This document shows positions 60,101 through 64,000 of a stretch of 64,000 nt of DNA, piece by piece. The DNA is from Methylobacillus caricis (lineage in GTDB: Bacteria > Pseudomonadota > Gammaproteobacteria > Burkholderiales > Methylophilaceae), in assembly GCF_020532705.1 (NCBI RefSeq), contig NZ_JAJAVD010000001.1, positions 248,001 to 312,000 on the forward strand, read 5' to 3'. Made by a program: the position numbers and the translations under genes. Position 1 is the first letter of the stretch, and every line of letters starts with the position of its first letter. The notes beneath the pieces are model-generated. The model was not told the origin of the DNA, did no database searches, and worked only from the letters and a program-made list of their open reading frames with translations.

Positions 60101-60569
60101 AAAAGTGGTTTGCTTCACCGCGTATTCGGCGGAGGAAGCATCTCCCATTGAGCACCCCAATAAACGTAAGGTTGTAGATCATCCGAATTGTAAAAAGCCT
60201 GTCAAACCCCTTGAAAAATTTCTGCGGGATGATGGCTACGCTTACATGGAGATTACCAAGCACGAACATGGCTTACCAACGGTCAGATTGGTAGGTGTAC
60301 AGGAGGGGCTGGCAGAAAAAGGCAAAAAAGAACCACAAAGCGTTACCCGTTATTACAAGGGAGATGTCGTCGAAGATTTAACTACTGGCAAGAGATACAG
60401 AATCAAAAAATTTGCGGCTAGCGACGGCAAGAAACCGCGTCCAACTATGATTACATTGGCATGGACTGAAAGTGCAGAAGATGTCGGGAAAATAAAGCAG
60501 TCCGCTGGACGTATGGATTTCTTCAACGAGCGTTTGTTACAGATAAAACTCGTTAATCAAAATGTCTGA
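57147..60569 (+). CDS. cas9: Type II-C Cas9 nuclease
   Basis: 1140 aa from ATG 57147 (an ATG at 57117 would add ten residues). RNA-guided double-strand nuclease. RuvC-I is at the start (RYRVGLDVGTASLG, Asp8), the arginine-rich bridge helix at about 53-75 (KKAARRTARMQRRQIDRRLG), RuvC-II at IVVEMARDLS (Glu535), HNH with CPYC (594-597), YEHILPRS (His616) and SCNQEKGNR (Asn640), and RuvC-III at RHHLIDAITIAL (Asp812). All catalytic residues are present. The CxxC pair suggests a zinc-bound HNH. The C-terminal 330 residues are the PAM-interacting and wedge part. Overlaps cas1 by eight bases. Confidence 0.96.
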   Translation: MRYRVGLDVGTASLGVAAFSLDEFNNPIDLVWKHVRIFDEPLEKSQAGLKSKKAARRTARMQRRQIDRRLGRTKRIAGLATLLGIQLEPSLDSGRTLLELRAKAAREQVDLSDLIRILIRIGKRRGYAGEFRPKKEGAKLGEVEGGNNDLKIEMQVLAEAKGQQSLTVGEFLYQRWLDNKPTKLKIKEPDDKTTTDKNLYALRSQLEVEFEQIWQTQSEFYPVLRTEHQGKSLKEVFHQAIFHQRPLKAVGGMVGQCNLEPTLARAPRAQLAFQRFRIEKTLADLRWGAGKRAEKLTPGQKAVIRQLCDEKEVVKFEAVYKALTVAGCPKPETKGLNLDRLSRDEIPGNKTNHVFRKLDMEQVWLALDERTQIQAINFLADLGSPEQLDDPVWHTRFAKIDGTPRQLPAALVAFINDLKAKGKFDRLSKMGFEGGRASYSIKALKMLTEWLDNPSWPGDWNDKEDGTKNIDEDGAARVCYREEFRKRRKTVLLDKLDVPLVTGNAVVDGSLRQIRYVVNRMIEELGTTPEQIVVEMARDLSLGVTKRNEREGANAKNRKARSEAEEQIRQHGVTVTPSRVRRYLLWKEQGAGHCPYCSKTITLADALSGAETEYEHILPRSLTQVGLKRSEIVLAHRSCNQEKGNRTPYQAWGHDAERWQVIQARAKYFADNKHYRKAKLLLLEDFEQEVLTDESIDGFADRQFHQTSWIAKEAAQWLQSICKTPVSVSRGEMTAGLRRKWKLETVIPQARIAEGLPVLDEEGQVISPEDFTKYRDVWEGHRVLDNHGKLDKSRHTDRKLDKRIDHRHHLIDAITIALTSRALFQQMARQYKLDSEHVEVGEKPRLRIGEALPLKNVRELALAAVKECPLSIKPDRYPDGAIFKDNPYGRAYNDKAERLMLTKRYKLIDLVADLKEKKAKDGSPKKTIEDQARENILSIVSDTTRRIVLAEFDKRIQTGKTIIEAMSEPIYQDIYSGKTKSLPIKKVVCFTAYSAEEASPIEHPNKRKVVDHPNCKKPVKPLEKFLRDDGYAYMEITKHEHGLPTVRLVGVQEGLAEKGKKEPQSVTRYYKGDVVEDLTTGKRYRIKKFAASDGKKPRPTMITLAWTESAEDVGKIKQSAGRMDFFNERLLQIKLVNQNV

Positions 60570-61482
60570 CCATCGCATCCTGCTTATTGAGAACCCTGCC
60601 TCGCTATCGGTAGATTTAGGCAGGCTAAGGATCAGGCGCGATGGTTTTGACGACAGCTTTGTGCCGCCGAAAGACATAGCTGTTCTATGTCTGCATCACC
60701 ACACCATACAAATCTCTGTGCAAGCCTTACGAGTATTGGCTGAGGCCGGTGCCAGTGTGATGGTTACTGATGAAGTTCATCACCCTTGCGCATGGCTGCT
60801 ACCGCAAGTCGGCAATGGCGATTTGGTGCGCCGTTTGCGACAGCAGATAGTGTTGGACACTAGTGCTGCTAGAGATCGGCTCTGGCAGGCCATTGTTCAA
60901 GCTCGATTAAATACTCAAGCTGCAAACTTACGGGTTTTGAATCGTAAAGGTGCACTCAGACTTGAGCGGCTGGCAAAAGAAGTGCAACCCGCAGACAAAA
61001 CCAAATGCGAAGGCCAAGGTGCCAAGCATTATTGGGCATATTTGTTTGACGGGGATTTCAAGCGGGAAAAACAAGGTGCGGAAGATGCACTTAACGCAAG
61101 GCTTAACTTTGGCTATGCCGTGTTGCGTTCGATGGTGGCGCGTTCACTTGTCATGGCGGGTTTAAACCCTGCGTTGGGTTTGGGGCATAGCAATATGGAA
61201 AATCCTTTTAATCTGGCAGATGATTTTATAGAGCCTTATCGCTTTGTGGTTGAGCGGCATGTGGCGCTCGGACAATTTGGTGAATTTGATGGCAAAGCAC
61301 GTAAAGAGATTTTGAGCTTTATAGAAAAAGAAATAAAACTTAATGGTGCGGGTTATCGGTTGCCCGCTGCAATTAACGAGAGCATTGCCAGTTTTGTGCG
61401 AGTGCTGGATGGTCGTGCTGAACAGTTACATTTGCCGCAAGATGCCCTGCTGCAAAGAGATGAAGACGAGTCATGGGCGTAA
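60562..61482 (+). CDS. cas1: CRISPR integrase Cas1 (type II)
   Basis: 306 aa. Inserts new spacers with Cas2. The C-terminal catalytic helices carry the expected acids and histidine: CEGQGAKHYWAYLF, and LGHSNMENPFNLADDFIEPYR (His, then Asp/Glu). Length is typical of type II Cas1. ATG at 60562 overlaps cas9 by eight bases; its stop overlaps cas2 by ten bases. Confidence 0.95.
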   Translation: MSDHRILLIENPASLSVDLGRLRIRRDGFDDSFVPPKDIAVLCLHHHTIQISVQALRVLAEAGASVMVTDEVHHPCAWLLPQVGNGDLVRRLRQQIVLDTSAARDRLWQAIVQARLNTQAANLRVLNRKGALRLERLAKEVQPADKTKCEGQGAKHYWAYLFDGDFKREKQGAEDALNARLNFGYAVLRSMVARSLVMAGLNPALGLGHSNMENPFNLADDFIEPYRFVVERHVALGQFGEFDGKARKEILSFIEKEIKLNGAGYRLPAAINESIASFVRVLDGRAEQLHLPQDALLQRDEDESWA

Positions 61483-61805
61483 ACGGGTGGCGCGTGATGT
61501 GGGTGATCTGTGTATATGACTGTCCAATGATTGATTCCGAAGCGAGACATGATTACAGCGTGTTTCGGCGTAGTTTGCTACAAGAAAATTTTGTGCAACT
61601 GCAAAATTCTCTGTATGTGCATCATTTTCCGACGATTGCAGTGGGTGAAGCGACGATTGTGAGGTTGCGTCCACTCATCCCTAAAGATGCGCAAGTCGCA
61701 TTTTTTATTGTGACTGACAAACAATACGGCATGACCAAAGAGTTTTTTGGTACTAAGCCCACAAAGAAAAAGCCCAACATGCCGGAGCAAGTTGAGCTTT
61801 TTTAG
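61473..61805 (+). CDS. cas2: CRISPR-associated Cas2
   Basis: 110 aa ferredoxin-fold protein that bridges Cas1 dimers. VMWVICVYDCPMID near the start holds the usual beta strand and Asp; the last strand is VAFFIVTDKQYG. No csn2 or cas4 follows, which makes the locus II-C. Translation is coupled to cas1. Confidence 0.93.
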   Translation: MGVNGWRVMWVICVYDCPMIDSEARHDYSVFRRSLLQENFVQLQNSLYVHHFPTIAVGEATIVRLRPLIPKDAQVAFFIVTDKQYGMTKEFFGTKPTKKKPNMPEQVELF

Positions 61806-61844
61806 TAATTACTTCTTTATAAATTAACCAGTTGCGAACAACTA

Positions 61845-62473
61845 GAGTTTATCAGGCATTCCGATGGTGGGGTATCGGAACAAAAGTACCATACGCGCTA
61901 CATCGCCACCGGAGTTTATCAGGCATTCCGATGGTGGGGTATCGGAACATTATGTGGAGGTGACGTTGAGCCTTGTTCGAGTTTATCAGGCATTCCGATG
62001 GTGGGGTATCGGAACAATAACCCTGATCATACGCATAACCAATGCGAGTTTATCAGGCATTCCGATGGTGGGGTATCGGAACATCTATATATAATCCATA
62101 ATTGGTAAAATTGAGTTTATCAGGCATTCCGATGGTGGGGTATCGGAACAGCCGGCGGCATGTTCGTTGCCGAGGATGAGAGTTTATCAGGCATTCCGAT
62201 GGTGGGGTATCGGAACATGAAGTCACGGGCAAATGCGATGGCGCCTGAGTTTATCAGGCATTCCGATGGTGGGGTATCGGAACGCAGGAAACCACTTCTA
62301 TTTCTGGTTTTGTGAGTTTATCAGGCATTCCGATGGTGGGGTATCGGAACAATATCAAGAACGTGACCCGCGATGATCAAGAGTTTATCGGGCATTCCGA
62401 GGGTGGGGTATCGGAACAATATCAAGAACGTGACCCGCGATGATCAAGAGTTTATCGGGCATTCCGAGGGTGG
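61845..62473 (-). CRISPR. CRISPR array, 10 repeats, 9 spacers, type II-C
   Basis: 37-base repeats start at 61845 and recur exactly every 67 bases through 62448, giving 30-base spacers. Plus-strand repeat starts GAGTTTATCAGGCATTCCGA and ends GGGGTATCGGAAC. The tracrRNA anti-repeat shows that crRNAs are read on minus. Repeats 9 (62381) and 10 (62448, cut short after 26 bases) share two changes, A to G at base 11 and T to G at base 21. Spacers 8 (62351-62380) and 9 (62418-62447) are identical. The first eight repeats are identical. Spacer origins could not be searched. Confidence 0.97.
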
Positions 62474-62719
62474 CTAATGACTGAGTAAAGTGGCTTTATG
62501 GTTTGAGGGGATTCTCTTTTAATAGATTTTTTAGCGTTATCTGTATTTCTAAATCATTGCTACCGAAAATATACTCAATCATTTGATTAATAATCAAATA
62601 GTGAAAGGGTCTCGCAGTAGCTTTCAGGCACCAGCCAATCACAAAAAAGCCATCACCTAATGTTGATTACGTAGATGCCTCCCTGTTGTCAGCTCGGCCG
62701 TGATATAGATTTGTATTAT
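62474..62719. other. Array-distal flank, AT-rich
   Basis: Holds a perfect inverted repeat ATTTGATT-AAT-AATCAAAT (62581-62599). Because crRNA transcription is on minus, this side is upstream of the array and could hold a promoter. No gene seen. Confidence 0.35.
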
Positions 62720-63799
62720 TCAGCTAGGCGTTGTAGTTCCAGTTTCCAAGAAAACTTGAACTCTGCGCGGCTTCAGGTAAACGTGTGCACCTTGATTGAG
62801 CGCAAGCTCGCGGAAGCGTTCTCGCGAAATTTCAGCCTCTATCGTATCGCTTTCATTGACTGGCTGAAGCTCAAGCCTGACTGATGGGCCTGCTGCGTGG
62901 ATGTAGCTCACTATGGCTTGTAGAGTTTGCTCGCCATTGGGCTCTGTAAACACTTCAATATCGTGCGGACGGACATAAGCCAGCGCATTGCTGTTTTGTA
63001 TGGAATGATGTTGATTCAGGCTGAGTGAAATGTCGCCGATATGCGCCTGGCCTTCATTGACGCGACTATTGAATTGGTTCACGTTGCCAAGGAATTTATA
63101 GACAAACGGTGAAGCCGGATTATCGTAAACTTCCTGAGGTGAGCCTATTTGTTCTATACGGCCATGGTTCATGACGACTATGCGGTCAGCCACTTCCAGG
63201 GCTTCTTCCTGGTCATGGGTCACAAACACGCTGGTGATATGCAGTTCGTCATGCAGGCGGCGCAACCAACGGCGCAGATCCTTTCGCACCTTGGCATCCA
63301 GAGCGCCGAATGGCTCATCCAGCAGTAATACCTTGGGTTCTACTGCCAATGCACGTGCCAGTGCAATACGCTGCCGCTGACCACCTGATAGTTGAGGAGG
63401 GTAGCGGTCTGCCAGCCAGTCCAGTTGCACGAGCTCCAGGAGCTGATGCACACGCCTGTGGATTTCGGCTTCCGTGGGGCGCGTTTTCTTTGGGCGCACG
63501 CGTAGGCCGAAGGCGACATTCTCGAATACCGTCATATGACGAAACAGCGCATAGTGCTGGAATACAAATCCTACCTGGCGTTCCCGCACGTCGCGATCAG
63601 TCGCTTCCTCTCCATGGAAGTGTATGCTTCCATGGTCAGGTGACTCTAGGCCCGCAATGATGCGTAACAGGGTGGTCTTGCCGCATCCCGATGGACCGAG
63701 CAGGGCCACAAGCTCGCCGTTTGGTACGTCCAGATTGACGTTGTCGAGGGCGGTAAAATTGCCGAATTCCTTCTTGATGTTGCGGATCTCTATGCTCAT
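62720..63799 (-). CDS. cysA: Sulfate/thiosulfate ABC transporter ATP-binding protein
   Basis: 359 aa. ATPase of the CysUWA importer. Walker [17 protein letters not shown], signature [17 protein letters not shown], Walker [13 protein letters not shown], and a C-terminal TOBE-like region (about 235-355). The gene lies 41 bases after cysW on the same strand. It links to the sulfite reductase genes at 20-24 kb by pathway, though not by position. Confidence 0.93.
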   Translation of the reverse strand: MSIEIRNIKKEFGNFTALDNVNLDVPNGELVALLGPSGCGKTTLLRIIAGLESPDHGSIHFHGEEATDRDVRERQVGFVFQHYALFRHMTVFENVAFGLRVRPKKTRPTEAEIHRRVHQLLELVQLDWLADRYPPQLSGGQRQRIALARALAVEPKVLLLDEPFGALDAKVRKDLRRWLRRLHDELHITSVFVTHDQEEALEVADRIVVMNHGRIEQIGSPQEVYDNPASPFVYKFLGNVNQFNSRVNEGQAHIGDISLSLNQHHSIQNSNALAYVRPHDIEVFTEPNGEQTLQAIVSYIHAAGPSVRLELQPVNESDTIEAEISRERFRELALNQGAHVYLKPRRVQVFLETGTTTPS

Positions 63800-63840
63800 G
63801 GGGCTATCCTTGTGCCAGGTATTCTTTAAAGTGAGTCTTG

Positions 63841-64000
63841 TTATTCGTCTACGGGTTTTGCAGCAATGACACTATGGGCGCTTTGCCACTCAATATAGGA
63901 TTTCAGTGCCAGTGTGACGAGTGCCAGGAAAGCCAGTAACGAAGCAACAGCAAATGCGGCAGCGTAGTTGTATTCGTTGTAGAGGATTTCCACATGAAGC
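63841..64000 (-). CDS. cysW: Sulfate/thiosulfate ABC permease CysW, 3' end only
   Basis: The last 52 codons are in the window; the gene runs off its end. The C-terminus [20 protein letters not shown] followed by a hydrophobic helix is typical of CysW. Membrane permease of the sulfate importer, upstream of cysA. Confidence 0.88.
   Translation of the reverse strand, partial: LHVEILYNEYNYAAAFAVASLLAFLALVTLALKSYIEWQSAHSVIAAKPVDE

Noticed and set aside
61864-62094. 76-codon plus frame inside the CRISPR array
   Set aside because: It is made only of repeats and spacers; repeated peptide pieces come from the repeat sequence.
62581-62599. Inverted repeat ATTTGATT/AATCAAAT as a transposon end
   Set aside because: A single perfect inverted repeat with no transposase, no target duplication and no second copy seen.

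Overview
This window is a chromosomal segment of a Gram-negative betaproteobacterium. The gene set and gene orders (recX-recA-pncC-pgpA-thiL-mogA, panBC-folK-pcnB, rlmH-rsfS, an Mrp antiporter with fused AB, many short-chain redox genes, a PQQ-family sugar dehydrogenase) fit a methylotroph of the Methylophilaceae type best. That placement is inference from gene content; no rRNA is present to confirm it.

Layout. 1-6.4 kb: small membrane or secreted proteins, an SRAP-like protein, a periplasmic two-propeller sugar dehydrogenase, and an HD-GYP phosphodiesterase gene broken by two opposite single-base frameshifts. 6.7-10.6 kb: an aldoxime dehydratase operon with a sodium:solute symporter and a DUF3311 partner, divergent from a LuxR-type regulator. 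10.6-12.1 kb: decayed sequence beside a divergent Cro/CI-like regulator pair with repeated operator-like sites. 12.1-18.4 kb: a DUF72 protein, tRNA-Arg, copC-copD, and a translationally coupled, atypical cbb3-type oxidase operon. 18.6-25.2 kb: a tight operon for NADPH sulfite reductase (cysJ, cysI), three DsrE-family proteins and an ArgC homologue that has lost its catalytic cysteine, with a divergent LysR gene. 25.2-26.8 kb: 5-formyl-THF cyclo-ligase, a rubredoxin, a possible structured RNA and tRNA-Ser.

26.9-56.9 kb is mostly core: lysC, alaS, recX, recA, pncC, pgpA, thiL, mogA, a PDZ lipoprotein, a Gcr-family membrane protein, the mnhAB-C-D-E-F-G cation/proton antiporter, darP, pmbA, mlaA, fbp, phrB, rlmH, rsfS, panD, a DUF4153 protein, panC, panB, a deoxynucleoside kinase, folK and pcnB.

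57.0-62.5 kb is a complete type II-C CRISPR-Cas locus: a tracrRNA on the minus strand, then cas9, cas1, cas2 and an array with nine spacers and ten repeats. The anti-repeat orientation shows that crRNAs are read from the minus strand, toward the cas genes. The repeat is internally palindromic and carries an extended -10 promoter motif at its 3' end. Its distal end has a duplicated spacer and degenerate repeats. The window closes with cysA and the 3' end of cysW of a sulfate/thiosulfate importer.

The points most worth pursuing are the cysJI-dsrE3-argC-like operon, the architecture of the tracrRNA and repeat, and the doubly frameshifted HD-GYP gene.
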